Assembly (NCBI RefSeq): GCF_900114005.1
Contig: NZ_FORM01000002.1
Coordinates: forward strand, 434,001 to 498,000
Length of the DNA: 64,000 nt
Source of the DNA: Olleya namhaensis
GTDB taxonomy: Bacteria > Bacteroidota > Bacteroidia > Flavobacteriales > Flavobacteriaceae
Direction: 5' to 3'
Part shown: piece after piece, positions 17,112 to 26,738 of the stretch
Layout of the letters: the number at the start of each line of letters is the position of its first letter
Numbering within the stretch: position 1 is the first letter of the stretch
Made by a program: the position numbers and the translations under genes
The notes under the pieces: model-generated
The model's input: only the letters and a program-made list of their open reading frames with translations
Database searches by the model: none
Told to the model about the DNA's origin: nothing

Positions 17112-18086
17112 TTATACGCTTCTTGTCATCAAACTAGTTCCAAAAGTTTTTAATAAACTTTTCTTATCATCAGCAATACTAAGTGTATCTAAAACTTTAA
17201 AGGCTTCTTCTGTATATTCCTTTATAGCATCTTGTGTTGCTTTTGCAGAACCCGAAGTAATAAAGTACTGTTTTACTGTCTCTATCTTATCTGAATTATC
17301 ATCTAATTGTACTGAAAATAATTGCTCTAATTGTATTCTATCTTTTTTATCTAAAAAAGCCAAGGCTTTTAAATATAAATAGGTCTTTTTATTTTCAATA
17401 ATGTCTCCTCCCACTTGTTTACCAAAGGTTTCTGGATCACCAAAAGCATCTAGATAATCGTCTTGTAACTGAAACGCGATTCCTAATAAACGACCAAATT
17501 GATAAATATTATTCTGATTCTCTTCAGACGTTTCTGCAACAATAGCACCCATTTTCATGGCAGCACCAACCAAAACCGCAGTTTTGTATTCAATCATTTT
17601 TAAATACTCAGGGATAGTGACATCATCTCTAGTTTCAAAATCAACATCGTATTGTTGTCCTTCGCAAACCTCTAAAGCGGTTTTACTAAATAACTTTGCT
17701 AACGCCTGAAATGTAATAGGATTATAGTTTTCAAATAACTGATAAGCCATAATCAACATCGCATCTCCAGATAAAATACCAGTATTAAGGTCCCACTTTT
17801 CATGCACTGTCTGCTGTCCTCTTCTTAAAGGCGCATCATCCATAATATCATCATGTACCAAAGAAAAATTATGAAACACCTCAATACTTAAAGCAGCATC
17901 TAAAGCTTTGTTATAATCAATACCAAAAATTTCGGCAGTCATTAATGTTAACACGGGGCGTAATCGCTTTCCTCCTAATTGCAAAATATAGTGTATTGGA
18001 CTATATAAATTCTCTGGTTCTTTAGGTGACGCGTATCCTTCTAAGTAATCTGTAAAAGCAGATTGATATGATAAAATGTTTTGCAT
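17112..18086 (-). CDS. polyprenyl (farnesyl/geranylgeranyl-type) diphosphate synthase
   Basis: This 324-residue trans-prenyltransferase elongates isoprenoid diphosphates. Both aspartate-rich motifs are present: HDDIMDDAPLRRG and QLQDDYLDAFGDPE. The conserved GGKRLRPVL (IPP binding) is also seen. Product chain length is not certain. I place the start at Met 18086 (MQNILSYQ). A longer frame from 18104 would begin inside the promoter, since TATTTTTG lies at 18091-18098. The mRNA would be leaderless. A start at 18089 gives one extra Met. Confidence 0.9.
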   Translation of the reverse strand: MQNILSYQSAFTDYLEGYASPKEPENLYSPIHYILQLGGKRLRPVLTLMTAEIFGIDYNKALDAALSIEVFHNFSLVHDDIMDDAPLRRGQQTVHEKWDLNTGILSGDAMLIMAYQLFENYNPITFQALAKLFSKTALEVCEGQQYDVDFETRDDVTIPEYLKMIEYKTAVLVGAAMKMGAIVAETSEENQNNIYQFGRLLGIAFQLQDDYLDAFGDPETFGKQVGGDIIENKKTYLYLKALAFLDKKDRIQLEQLFSVQLDDNSDKIETVKQYFITSGSAKATQDAIKEYTEEAFKVLDTLSIADDKKSLLKTFGTSLMTRSV

Positions 18087-18090
18087 CATG

Positions 18091-18098
18091 CAAAAATA
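18091..18098 (-). promoter_or_regulatory. promoter of the polyprenyl synthase gene, -7 element TATTTTTG
   Basis: The minus strand reads TATTTTTGCATGATG, so the -7 element ends one base before the first possible ATG. Transcription would begin at or very near the start codon. Confidence 0.5.
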
Positions 18099-18163
18099 AA
18101 GCAAATAGTACTAACAAACTAAACTCTAGTAAAAAGCCAATGTTAAAAAACAATTAATACTTT

Positions 18164-18191
18164 GGAAACTTTTATTGTTTTTAAAGTTTCC
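18164..18191 (+). promoter_or_regulatory. TetR operator overlapping the tetR -33 element
   Basis: GGAAACTTT and AAAGTTTCC are perfect 9-bp inverted arms with a 10-base spacer. The spacer contains the TTG (18175-18177) that sits 19 bases before the -7 element. A dimer bound here would cover the promoter, which is the usual mode of TetR autorepression. Confidence 0.65.
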
Positions 18192-18204
18192 TATTGTATA
18201 TTTG
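18175..18204 (+). promoter_or_regulatory. tetR-efflux operon promoter (TTG-N19-TATATTTG)
   Basis: The -33 TTG (18175-18177) and the -7 TATATTTG (18197-18204) match the Bacteroidetes consensus with a 19-base spacer. The ATG at 18214 follows nine bases after the -7 element. Confidence 0.7.
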
Positions 18205-18213
18205 CAGTCAAAT

Positions 18214-18819
18214 ATGAGAGAAAAAATTATAAATAAATCTGGAGAATTGTTTTTAACACTTGGTTTCAAGAGTGTTACAATGGATGATATCGCTAATGAA
18301 TTAGGGATCTCTAAGAAAACAATATATCAGCATTTTGCTAATAAAACTAAATTAGTAGAAGCAACCACACTAAATATGTTTAATAATATTTGTGATGGAA
18401 TAGATTGTATTTGCGAAGCATCGCATAATCCAATAGAAGAATTGTACGATATTAAGATGTTTGTAATGAATTATCTTAAAAACGAAAAAACATCACCACA
18501 GTTTCAGCTAAAAAAATACTACCCACAAATACACCTTCAATTACGCATGAAACAATTTGAGAAAATGCATGTTTCCGTAAAAGAAAGTATACAAAAAGGA
18601 GTTGACACAGATTTATTTAGAAAAAATATTGATGTGGATTTTATTTCTAGAATGTATTTTAATGGTATGTCTGGTATTAAGGATGAAACCATTTTTCCTT
18701 CAGAATTATTTACGATGGAGTATTTAATGGAAAACTACTTAGAATACCATTTAAGAGCTATTTGTAACGATAAAGGGTTACAAACTTTGAACAAATTTAT
18801 AACTAACAATCAATCCTAA
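18214..18819 (+). CDS. TetR-family transcriptional repressor of the efflux operon
   Basis: The 201-residue regulator has the TetR DNA-binding helix-turn-helix (SGELFLTLGFKSVTMDDIANELGISKKTIYQHFANKTKLV, about residues 8-47). A helical ligand-binding domain follows with no obvious ligand signature. The start at 18214 is chosen because the -7 element lies just before it; the frame running back to 18175 would include the promoter. It ends three bases before the TolC gene, so regulator and pump are one operon. Confidence 0.92.
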   Translation: MREKIINKSGELFLTLGFKSVTMDDIANELGISKKTIYQHFANKTKLVEATTLNMFNNICDGIDCICEASHNPIEELYDIKMFVMNYLKNEKTSPQFQLKKYYPQIHLQLRMKQFEKMHVSVKESIQKGVDTDLFRKNIDVDFISRMYFNGMSGIKDETIFPSELFTMEYLMENYLEYHLRAICNDKGLQTLNKFITNNQS

Positions 18820-18822
18820 ATA

Positions 18823-20130
18823 ATGAGAAACATACTAATAATATTTAGTTTACTTCTTAGCACTATTGCCTATTCTCAAGAGACTGCCACACAGTTGTCT
18901 TTACAAGAGGCTATTAATTATGCTTTAGAAAATAACCGAACAGTAAAAAATGCTGCTTTAGATATTGATGCAGCCATAAAGCAAAAATGGGAAACTACAG
19001 CAACAGGACTGCCACAACTTAGTGCTGCAGTAGATTACCAAAACGCATTAAAACGTAATGTATTTGTATTTGGTGATCAAATCATACAAGTTGGATCACG
19101 ACACACGTTAACTGGTACAGCTACTTTAAGTCAATTATTATTTGATGGGTCTTACCTTGTGGGATTACAATCTGCTAAAGTGTATTTAGAAATTTCTAAA
19201 AACGCAAAAACTAAAACAGATTTAGAAGTTAGAAAAGCGGTAATTAATGCCTACGGAAATGTCTTATTGGCAGAAGAAAGTATTTCGATTTTAAATCGAA
19301 ATATTACTGTTTTGGACAAAAACCTAAACGAAGTAACAAAGATTTTTGAAAACGGTTTAGAAGAAGAAGAAAGTGTAGAGCAATTAAAAATCACACTATC
19401 TAGCGTAAAAAGTAGACTAAACAATACCACACGTTTAAGAGATTTAGCTTACCAAATGCTAAATTTAACTATCGGAAAACCTATTAATGACAAAACTGTT
19501 TTAACTGAGGATTTAGATGCGCTAACATTACAAAACATAAAATTAGAAGTACTAGATACTGATAACAACGTAGAAAATAATATTGACTACAAAATAGCCG
19601 AAAACGATAAGACAGCAAAAGAGCTATTAGTCAAGTTAGAAAAAAGTAAAGCATTACCAAGTTTAAGTGCTTTTATTAATGGTTCTTACACAGGAAACCG
19701 AGAGTCTTTCAACTTTACAAATACACAAGAAAAATGGTTTGGTTCTTCTATTTTTGGTGTGAGTTTAAATGTGCCAATATTTAGCTCAGGAATGAGAAGC
19801 GCAGCAACACAACGTGCAGCAATCAATTTAGAAAAAGCAGAAATTAATCTTACCGAAACTGAAGAGATGCTAAATCTTCAAGTAAATGCTGCTAAAAGCG
19901 ATTACCAATTTGCAATAGAAGATTACCAAAACAAAAAAGATAACTTAACCTTAGCAGAGCGTATCGAACAAAAAAATCAAACTAAATTTTTTGAAGGTAT
20001 TGGCTCTAGTTTCGATTTAAGACAAGCACAAACACAATTATATACTGCACAACAAGAATTACTTCAAACCATGTTAGATGTTATTACTAAAAAAGCAGAA
20101 CTAGATACTTTACTAAACACAACTAACTAA
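18823..20130 (+). CDS. TolC-family outer-membrane efflux protein
   Basis: This 435-residue protein has a signal peptide (TIAYSQ) and the duplicated outer-membrane efflux protein fold. Each half begins with long coiled-coil helices (SLQEAINYALENNRTVKNAALDIDAA; AAINLEKAEINLTETEEML) and has beta strands for the barrel. It forms the outer-membrane channel of the tripartite pump encoded by the next two genes. Confidence 0.93.
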   Translation: MRNILIIFSLLLSTIAYSQETATQLSLQEAINYALENNRTVKNAALDIDAAIKQKWETTATGLPQLSAAVDYQNALKRNVFVFGDQIIQVGSRHTLTGTATLSQLLFDGSYLVGLQSAKVYLEISKNAKTKTDLEVRKAVINAYGNVLLAEESISILNRNITVLDKNLNEVTKIFENGLEEEESVEQLKITLSSVKSRLNNTTRLRDLAYQMLNLTIGKPINDKTVLTEDLDALTLQNIKLEVLDTDNNVENNIDYKIAENDKTAKELLVKLEKSKALPSLSAFINGSYTGNRESFNFTNTQEKWFGSSIFGVSLNVPIFSSGMRSAATQRAAINLEKAEINLTETEEMLNLQVNAAKSDYQFAIEDYQNKKDNLTLAERIEQKNQTKFFEGIGSSFDLRQAQTQLYTAQQELLQTMLDVITKKAELDTLLNTTN

Positions 20131-20150
20131 TCCCTTTACAAACACTAATT

Positions 20151-21320
20151 ATGAAACATATAATAACACTTTCTTTTTTAGCTATTTTATTAGCCTCTTG
20201 TAATGGAGATAAAAAAAATACAGTCGAAAAAGTTCTAGAAAAAAACAACTTAGAAGACATTAGAACTAAAAGAGCAGCATTGGTTGCAGACCAAGATGCT
20301 ATTCATTCTAAAATAAAACTATTAGATGACCGTATTAAAACATTAGATACGACACAAAACATTCCTCTAATAACAACCATTATTGCAAAAGAAGAGATCT
20401 TTAATCATGTGTTAGAGTTACAAGGTAACGTAACAACCAAAAACCTTTTAACTATTACACCTGAGTTTAGCGGTATCCTTACAAACGTATATGTTACAGA
20501 AGGACAACGTGTTTCTAAAGGTCAAATTTTAGCTAAAATTGATGATGGTGGATTAAGCCAACAATTAGCTCAATATAAAATACAAGCAAACTTAGCTAAA
20601 ACAACTTTTGAACGTCAAGAGCGTTTATGGAATCAGAAAATTGGAAGCGAAATTCAGTTTTTACAAGCTAAATCTTCTTACGAAGCGCAACAACAAGCTA
20701 TTAACCAAATACAGCAACAACTTAATAAAACAACAGTTAGAGCGCCATTTAGTGGAACTATAGATGATGTTATTACAGAAAAAGGAAGTGTTGTTGGAGC
20801 TGGTCAAACACCATTAATGCAGATTGTAAACTTAAGCAATATGTATATTGAAACCGATGTCCCTGAAAGCTATGTAGCAGATGTCGTTAAAGGTAAAAAT
20901 GTAATGGTTGAGTTTCCTGTTTTAGGAAAAACAATAGATACTAAAATCCGTCAAGCTGGAGATATTATCAATCCTGCAAACCGAACGTTTAAAGTAGAGA
21001 TTGATGTACCAAACAAGGATAAAAGTATCAAACCTAACTTAACTGCAAGACTTAAAATTAACGACTATACAAACACGAAAGCCATCTTGGTACCACAAAG
21101 CATTATATCAGAAAATGCAGAAGGAGAACAATACGTGTATGTTGTAAAAAACAAAAAAGATAACGACGAGGGTGTTGTTAGCAAGGTTATTATCAAAACA
21201 GGAAGAACGCAAGGTGATGTTATAGAAGTGTTATCAAACATAGAAAATGGTGCCGAACTTATTAAAGAAGGTGCACGTAGTGTTAAAGACGGACAAACTG
21301 TTAAAGTAATTAAATACTAA
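20151..21320 (+). CDS. RND efflux membrane-fusion (periplasmic adaptor) lipoprotein
   Basis: The 389-residue product has a lipobox (LLASCNGDK), a coiled coil near the N-terminus, a split biotinyl-lipoyl-like domain (GILTNVYVTEGQRVSKGQILAKID and TTVRAPFSGTIDDVITEKGSVV) around an alpha hairpin, and a beta-barrel domain (VPESYVADVVKGKNVMVEF). It links the RND pump to the TolC channel. It lies 20 bases after the TolC gene and 11 before the pump gene. Confidence 0.93.
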   Translation: MKHIITLSFLAILLASCNGDKKNTVEKVLEKNNLEDIRTKRAALVADQDAIHSKIKLLDDRIKTLDTTQNIPLITTIIAKEEIFNHVLELQGNVTTKNLLTITPEFSGILTNVYVTEGQRVSKGQILAKIDDGGLSQQLAQYKIQANLAKTTFERQERLWNQKIGSEIQFLQAKSSYEAQQQAINQIQQQLNKTTVRAPFSGTIDDVITEKGSVVGAGQTPLMQIVNLSNMYIETDVPESYVADVVKGKNVMVEFPVLGKTIDTKIRQAGDIINPANRTFKVEIDVPNKDKSIKPNLTARLKINDYTNTKAILVPQSIISENAEGEQYVYVVKNKKDNDEGVVSKVIIKTGRTQGDVIEVLSNIENGAELIKEGARSVKDGQTVKVIKY

Positions 21321-21331
21321 ACCAAAAAAAT

Positions 21332-24300
21332 ATGACTAAAAAGAAAAAACAAGTCGATAAAGAATTTGGTTTATCATCGTGGGCAATTAATAACAAAACC
21401 ACAATGTATGTGCTAATTGCTGTTATCTTTTACCTAGGTATTGCTGCCTTTTTCAGTATGCCTAGAGAAAACTTTCCGGAAGTAAACGAAACCAAGATTT
21501 ACGTTAGTTCTATCTACCCAGGAAACACTGCTGAGGATATTGAAAAACTAATTACGGATCCTTTAGAGGACAAACTAAAAACAGTAAGTAATGTTGTAGA
21601 AATTACCTCAACATCGCAAGAAGATTACTCGATGTTAATTGTAGAGTTTGACGAGGGTATTACTGTAGATCAAGCCAAACAAAAGGTTAAAGATGAAATT
21701 GACACAGAAACGTCAGGCGAAGATTGGCCAACCTTTAATGGTGCTAAAGTAGAACCTGATGTGTTTGAATTAAGTTTATCTGAAGAAATGCCAATCCTGA
21801 ACATTAATATTTCAGGAGATTATCCAATTCAAAAATTAAAAGATTTTGCTGAATACCTTCAAGATGATATTGAAGATTTACAAGAAATTAAAAAAGCAGA
21901 CATCCGTGGTGCCCAAGAAAAAGAAGTTGAGGTTGCTGTAGACATCTATAAAATGATGGCTGCACAAGTTACTTTTAATGATATTATCGGCGCTATAAAC
22001 AATGGTAACTTAACCATGTCTGCAGGTAATTTAAAAGCAAGCGGACAACGACGTACTATTAGAGTTTTAGGTGAAATTGAAAAGCCATCAGAATTAGAAA
22101 ACTTTGTGGTTAAATCTGAAAAAGGAAATTCTATTTACCTTAAGGATATTGCTACTGTTACATTCCATGAAGAAGATAAAACAACATTTGCTAGAGAATA
22201 CGGAGCTCCTGTTGTTATGCTAGATGTTAAAAAGCGTGCTGGTAAAAACATGGTTGCTGCTGCAGAGCAAATTCAGGTTATTGTTGCAGATGCTATTGCT
22301 AATGTATTTCCTCCAGATTTGAAGGTTACCATTACTAATGATCAGTCTTCAAAAACTATTGGCCAAGTAGACGATTTAGTAAACAACATTATTTTTGGTG
22401 TTATACTGGTAGTAACTGTCTTAATGTTCTTTTTAGGATTTAAAAACGCACTATTTGTTGGTTTTGCTATTCCAATGTCGATGTTTATGTCTTTAATGAT
22501 ATTAGAGCTACTTGGACAAAGTTTAAATACAATGGTCCTGTTTGGTCTTATTATGGGACTTGGTATGTTGGTTGATAATGGTATTGTGGTTGTAGAAAAT
22601 GTGTACCGTTTAATGGAAGACGAAGGTATGGGCAGGATTGAAGCTGCCAAGAAAGGTATTGGAGAAATTGCGTTTCCTATTATTATTTCAACAGCAACAA
22701 CTGTTGCAGCCTTTACACCATTAGCCTTCTGGCCAGGAATTATGGGAGAGTTTATGAAAATTTTACCAATAACATTGTCTGTAGTTTTAGGATCGTCCCT
22801 ATTTGTGGCCATATTTTTTAACTCGGTATTGGTATCAAAATTCATGACTATTGAAGATAAAGACATGCCATTAAAGCAAATTATCAGAACAACATTAATA
22901 GTGGCTACTTTTGGTATCCTTATACTATTATTTGGTGGGACTTATAAAGGTTTAGGAACCGTTATGATTTTTACAGCTGTAATGTTATGGGCGTATCGTT
23001 TCTTTATCCGTAAATGGGCAAATAGCTTCCAAAACAAAGCATTAGTAAATTTAGAAAACTGGTATGAGCGTCAATTACGTGGTGCACTTTCTGGATGGAG
23101 ACCTTACGTTTTAAGTATTGGTACTTTCTTATTATTAATTGCGTCATTTATCGCTTTTGGTATGTCTTTAAGTGCTAAAAGAACTAAAGTTGAGTTTTTT
23201 CCAGATAACAAACCAAATCAGATTATTGTTTATATCGAGTATCCTCAAGGTACAGCAATCGAGAAAACAAATGCTATTACTAAAGAAATCGAAAAACGTG
23301 TCTTTACAGTTGTAAACCAAGAAAAATACATGTTTGAGGGTAAAAACTTTTTAGTAGAAAGTACCGTTGCTCAAGTTGGTGAAGGTGCCGGAAACCCACA
23401 AACTGATGGCGGATCTGCTGCAGAGATGCCTCATAAAGGGAAGATTACAGCATCCATGCGTGAGTTTAAATTTAGACGTGGAGAAGATAGTGAGTTACTA
23501 CGTCAAGAAGTACAAGCCGCATTAGTTGGTATTTATCCTGGAGTATTAATTTCTGTCGAAAAGGATGCTAACGGACCGCCTGCTGGACCACCTATTAATA
23601 TTGAAATTGAAGGTGACGACTATAACGAGCTAATTGCTACCGCAGAAAACATGCGAGAGTTTATTAATACTAAAAACATTTCTGGTATTGACGAGCTAAA
23701 AATAGACGTTAACAAGGACAAGCCAACCATGCGTGTTACTATTGACAGACAGAAAGCAGGAGAACTTGGTATTAGTGCTGTACAAGTAGGACAACAATTA
23801 CGTAGTTCTATCTTTGGATCTAAAGCCGGTATTTATAAAGAAGATGGTGACGATTTTGATATCTACGTTCGTTTTAACGAAGAAAACAGATACAACAAAA
23901 GTGCTTTATTTAATCAAAACATTACGTTTAGAGACAATACTGGACAAATAAAAAGTGTCCCTGTTTCGGCAGTTACTAAATACGAAAACAACTCAGGATT
24001 TAGTGCCATTAAACATAAAGACACCAAGCGTGTTGTAACAGTGTATTCTGCATTATCTCCAGGTTATACAGATGCTGCTGCCATAGTAAGTCAAATTCAA
24101 AACGAAATGAAAAGTTATGAAGACTTACCTAAAAACATTAAAATTGATTACACAGGACAAATAGAAGAGCAAAACAAGCAAATGCTATTTTTAGTTGGCG
24201 CGTTCTTTACAGGTTTAGGATTAATCTTTTTCATCTTAATCTTTCAATTTAACTCGGTATCAAAACCAACAATAATCATGATCGCTATTTTCCTTAGTTT

Positions 24301-24844
24301 TATTGGTGTATTTGGTGGTATTGTAATTTCTGGAAGTGCTTTTGTTATTATGATGACCATGGTGGGGATTATATCGCTAGCCGGAATTGTAGTAAATAAT
24401 GGTGTGGTGCTTTTAGATTATGCACAATTGCTTATTGATAGAAAAAAAGCCGAATTAGATTTAGAAAAAGAAGACTACCTAACTAATCAAGACCTTTTTG
24501 AAAGTATTGTTAAGGCTGGTAAAGCACGTTTAAGACCTGTATTACTAACAGCAATTACAACTATTTTTGGTCTAATACCATTAGCTATAGGATTAAATAT
24601 TAACTTCTTTACATTGTTTGCTGAGCTTGATCCAAACATATATATGGGAGGAGACAACGTAGTCTTTTGGGGGCCATTAGCATGGACCGTAATTTACGGT
24701 CTATTAATCGCAACATTCTTAACATTAATTGTAGTGCCAATATTATTTTTCTTATCAGTTAAATTAAAAATGTGGTTAAGAGCTAAGTTTTCTTCAGATA
24801 CAACAGAAGAAACGTTAACTATAGAATCACTAAATGAAGAATAA
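21332..24844 (+). CDS. RND-family efflux pump, hydrophobe/amphiphile type
   Basis: The 1170-residue inner-membrane pump has the RND layout: a first membrane helix near residue 25, a large periplasmic porter domain, helices 2-6 (about 335-540), a second periplasmic domain and the final helix group (about 950-1150). The GMLVDNGIVVVENVYR segment is the conserved RND motif with proton-relay Asp residues. An insertion rich in small residues (EGAGNPQTDGGSAAEMPHKG) lies in the second porter domain. It is about 100 residues longer than AcrB. Substrate is unknown. Confidence 0.93.
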   Translation: MTKKKKQVDKEFGLSSWAINNKTTMYVLIAVIFYLGIAAFFSMPRENFPEVNETKIYVSSIYPGNTAEDIEKLITDPLEDKLKTVSNVVEITSTSQEDYSMLIVEFDEGITVDQAKQKVKDEIDTETSGEDWPTFNGAKVEPDVFELSLSEEMPILNINISGDYPIQKLKDFAEYLQDDIEDLQEIKKADIRGAQEKEVEVAVDIYKMMAAQVTFNDIIGAINNGNLTMSAGNLKASGQRRTIRVLGEIEKPSELENFVVKSEKGNSIYLKDIATVTFHEEDKTTFAREYGAPVVMLDVKKRAGKNMVAAAEQIQVIVADAIANVFPPDLKVTITNDQSSKTIGQVDDLVNNIIFGVILVVTVLMFFLGFKNALFVGFAIPMSMFMSLMILELLGQSLNTMVLFGLIMGLGMLVDNGIVVVENVYRLMEDEGMGRIEAAKKGIGEIAFPIIISTATTVAAFTPLAFWPGIMGEFMKILPITLSVVLGSSLFVAIFFNSVLVSKFMTIEDKDMPLKQIIRTTLIVATFGILILLFGGTYKGLGTVMIFTAVMLWAYRFFIRKWANSFQNKALVNLENWYERQLRGALSGWRPYVLSIGTFLLLIASFIAFGMSLSAKRTKVEFFPDNKPNQIIVYIEYPQGTAIEKTNAITKEIEKRVFTVVNQEKYMFEGKNFLVESTVAQVGEGAGNPQTDGGSAAEMPHKGKITASMREFKFRRGEDSELLRQEVQAALVGIYPGVLISVEKDANGPPAGPPINIEIEGDDYNELIATAENMREFINTKNISGIDELKIDVNKDKPTMRVTIDRQKAGELGISAVQVGQQLRSSIFGSKAGIYKEDGDDFDIYVRFNEENRYNKSALFNQNITFRDNTGQIKSVPVSAVTKYENNSGFSAIKHKDTKRVVTVYSALSPGYTDAAAIVSQIQNEMKSYEDLPKNIKIDYTGQIEEQNKQMLFLVGAFFTGLGLIFFILIFQFNSVSKPTIIMIAIFLSFIGVFGGIVISGSAFVIMMTMVGIISLAGIVVNNGVVLLDYAQLLIDRKKAELDLEKEDYLTNQDLFESIVKAGKARLRPVLLTAITTIFGLIPLAIGLNINFFTLFAELDPNIYMGGDNVVFWGPLAWTVIYGLLIATFLTLIVVPILFFLSVKLKMWLRAKFSSDTTEETLTIESLNEE

Positions 24845-24880
24845 TTGTTCTTTATAATAATAACAACAATGATTTAAACA

Positions 24881-24911
24881 AAAAATCCGAAGTCTTTACT
24901 TCGGATTTTTT
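24881..24911 (+). terminator. terminator after the efflux operon
   Basis: AAAAATCCGAAGT pairs with ACTTCGGATTTTT around a short loop. The T run merges directly with the -7 element of aspS (TACTTTTG at 24911). Confidence 0.9.
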
Positions 24912-24918
24912 ACTTTTG
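24911..24918 (+). promoter_or_regulatory. aspS promoter, -7 element TACTTTTG
   Basis: TACTTTTG matches TAnnTTTG and lies 18 bases before the aspS ATG. It begins at the last T of the upstream terminator, so the terminator hairpin and the promoter spacer share the same DNA. Confidence 0.55.
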
Positions 24919-24936
24919 CATTTCTAATAAAATATT

Positions 24937-26691
24937 ATGTACAGAAGTCATAACTGTGGTGAGTTAACAGCATCACATATAAATACAGAAGTTACCCTTT
25001 CAGGTTGGGTTCAAAAATCAAGAGATAAAGGTTTTATGATGTGGGTAGATCTTCGTGATCGCTACGGAATAACACAACTTATTTTTGACGAAGAGCGTAC
25101 ACCTAAAGCAATGATGGAGCAAGCACAAAAGCTTGGTCGCGAATTTGTAATACAAGTTACGGGTACGGTTATAGAGCGTGAATCAAAAAATAAAAATATC
25201 CCAACAGGAGAAATTGAAGTTTTAGTAAAAGAATTAAACATTCTAAACCAATCTTTACTTCCTCCTTTTACTATCGAAGACAAAACAGATGGTGGTGAAG
25301 ATATTAGAATGAAATACCGTTACCTAGACATTAGACGTAATCCGGTAAAAAACAACTTGATTTTTAGAGCTAAAGTAACACAAGAAGTTAGAAACTTTTT
25401 ATCAGGTAACGACTTTATTGAAGTTGAAACACCATACTTAATCAAGTCTACTCCAGAAGGTGCTAGAGATTTTGTAGTCCCTTCTAGAATGAATGAAGGC
25501 GAGTTTTACGCCTTACCACAATCACCTCAAACCTTTAAGCAATTGCTTATGGTTGGTGGAATGGACAAATACTTCCAGATTGTAAAATGTTTTAGAGACG
25601 AAGATTTACGTGCAGACAGACAACCAGAATTTACGCAAATTGACTGCGAAATGGCGTTTGTAGAGCAAGAAGATATCTTAAACGTGTTTGAAAACTTAAC
25701 ACGTCACTTACTTAAAGAAGTAAATGGTGTAGAGGTTGACAAATTCCCACGTATGTTATATGACGATGCGATGCGTTTATACGGAAATGACAAACCAGAC
25801 ATTAGATTTGGAATGGAGTTTGGCGAATTAAATGATGTTGCACAACATAAAGACTTTGGTGTATTTAACTCGGCAGAATTAGTCGTTGGTATTGCTGTTC
25901 CTGGCGGAAACGCATATACACGTAAAGAAATAGATAAATTAATTGATTGGGTAAAGCGTCCACAAGTTGGTGCTTTAGGTATGATTTATTGTCGTGTAAA
26001 CGAGGATGGAACATACAAATCATCTGTAGATAAGTTTTTTGACCAAGACGATTTAGCTAAATGGGCAGAAAAAACAGGCGCAAAAGCAGGAGATTTAGTC
26101 TGTGTATTGTCTGGAGACACTAATAAAGTGCGTGCACAATTAAGTGCTTTACGTATGGAACTAGCAACACGTTTAGGTTTGCGTGACCCTAAAGTATTTG
26201 CTCCATTATGGGTTATTGATTTCCCATTATTAGAACTTGATGAAGAAACCGGTCATTACCACGCCATGCACCACCCTTTTACATCACCTAAACCAGGTCA
26301 AATAGAATTATTAGACACTAACCCAGGAGACGTAAAAGCAAACGCATACGATTTAGTCCTTAACGGAAACGAAATTGGTGGTGGATCAATACGTATACAC
26401 GATAAAGCGACACAAGCTATCATGCTTAAACATTTAGGATTTAGTGAAGCTGAAGCTAAAGCTCAATTTGGATTTTTAATGGATGCTTTTGAATATGGCG
26501 CACCACCACACGGTGGTTTAGCTTTTGGTCTTGACAGATTAGTTGCTATTTTAGGCGGTCAAGAAACTATTAGAGACTTTATTGCGTTCCCTAAAAACAA
26601 TTCTGGTAGAGACGTCATGATTGACGCGCCTGCTCCAATTGATGATGCACAATTAAAAGAATTAAATCTTAAATTAGATTTACAATCATAA
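24937..26691 (+). CDS. aspS: aspartyl-tRNA synthetase
   Basis: This class II synthetase charges tRNA-Asp. It is 584 residues, the normal bacterial AspRS length. It has an N-terminal OB-fold ([26 protein letters not shown]), class II motif 2 ([19 protein letters not shown]), a bacterial GAD insertion domain (about residues 300-400) and motif 3 ([14 protein letters not shown]). Without the Asn-discriminating residues being checked, I cannot say if it is discriminating. Confidence 0.97.
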   Translation: MYRSHNCGELTASHINTEVTLSGWVQKSRDKGFMMWVDLRDRYGITQLIFDEERTPKAMMEQAQKLGREFVIQVTGTVIERESKNKNIPTGEIEVLVKELNILNQSLLPPFTIEDKTDGGEDIRMKYRYLDIRRNPVKNNLIFRAKVTQEVRNFLSGNDFIEVETPYLIKSTPEGARDFVVPSRMNEGEFYALPQSPQTFKQLLMVGGMDKYFQIVKCFRDEDLRADRQPEFTQIDCEMAFVEQEDILNVFENLTRHLLKEVNGVEVDKFPRMLYDDAMRLYGNDKPDIRFGMEFGELNDVAQHKDFGVFNSAELVVGIAVPGGNAYTRKEIDKLIDWVKRPQVGALGMIYCRVNEDGTYKSSVDKFFDQDDLAKWAEKTGAKAGDLVCVLSGDTNKVRAQLSALRMELATRLGLRDPKVFAPLWVIDFPLLELDEETGHYHAMHHPFTSPKPGQIELLDTNPGDVKANAYDLVLNGNEIGGGSIRIHDKATQAIMLKHLGFSEAEAKAQFGFLMDAFEYGAPPHGGLAFGLDRLVAILGGQETIRDFIAFPKNNSGRDVMIDAPAPIDDAQLKELNLKLDLQS

Positions 26692-26695
26692 AAAT

Positions 26696-26724
26696 AAAAA
26701 ATCCTGCAAATTGCAGGATTTTTT
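26696..26724 (+). terminator. terminator after aspS
   Basis: AAAAAATCCTGCAA pairs with TTGCAGGATTTTTT, followed by more T. The next gene starts 15 bases later. Confidence 0.92.
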
Positions 26725-26738
26725 ATTACATTTAATTA

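Noticed and set aside
22342-22866. 174-codon minus-strand ORF within the RND pump gene
   Set aside because: Its repetitive Ile/Pro/Thr composition is typical of the reverse of a membrane-helix gene; the plus frame is a full RND pump.
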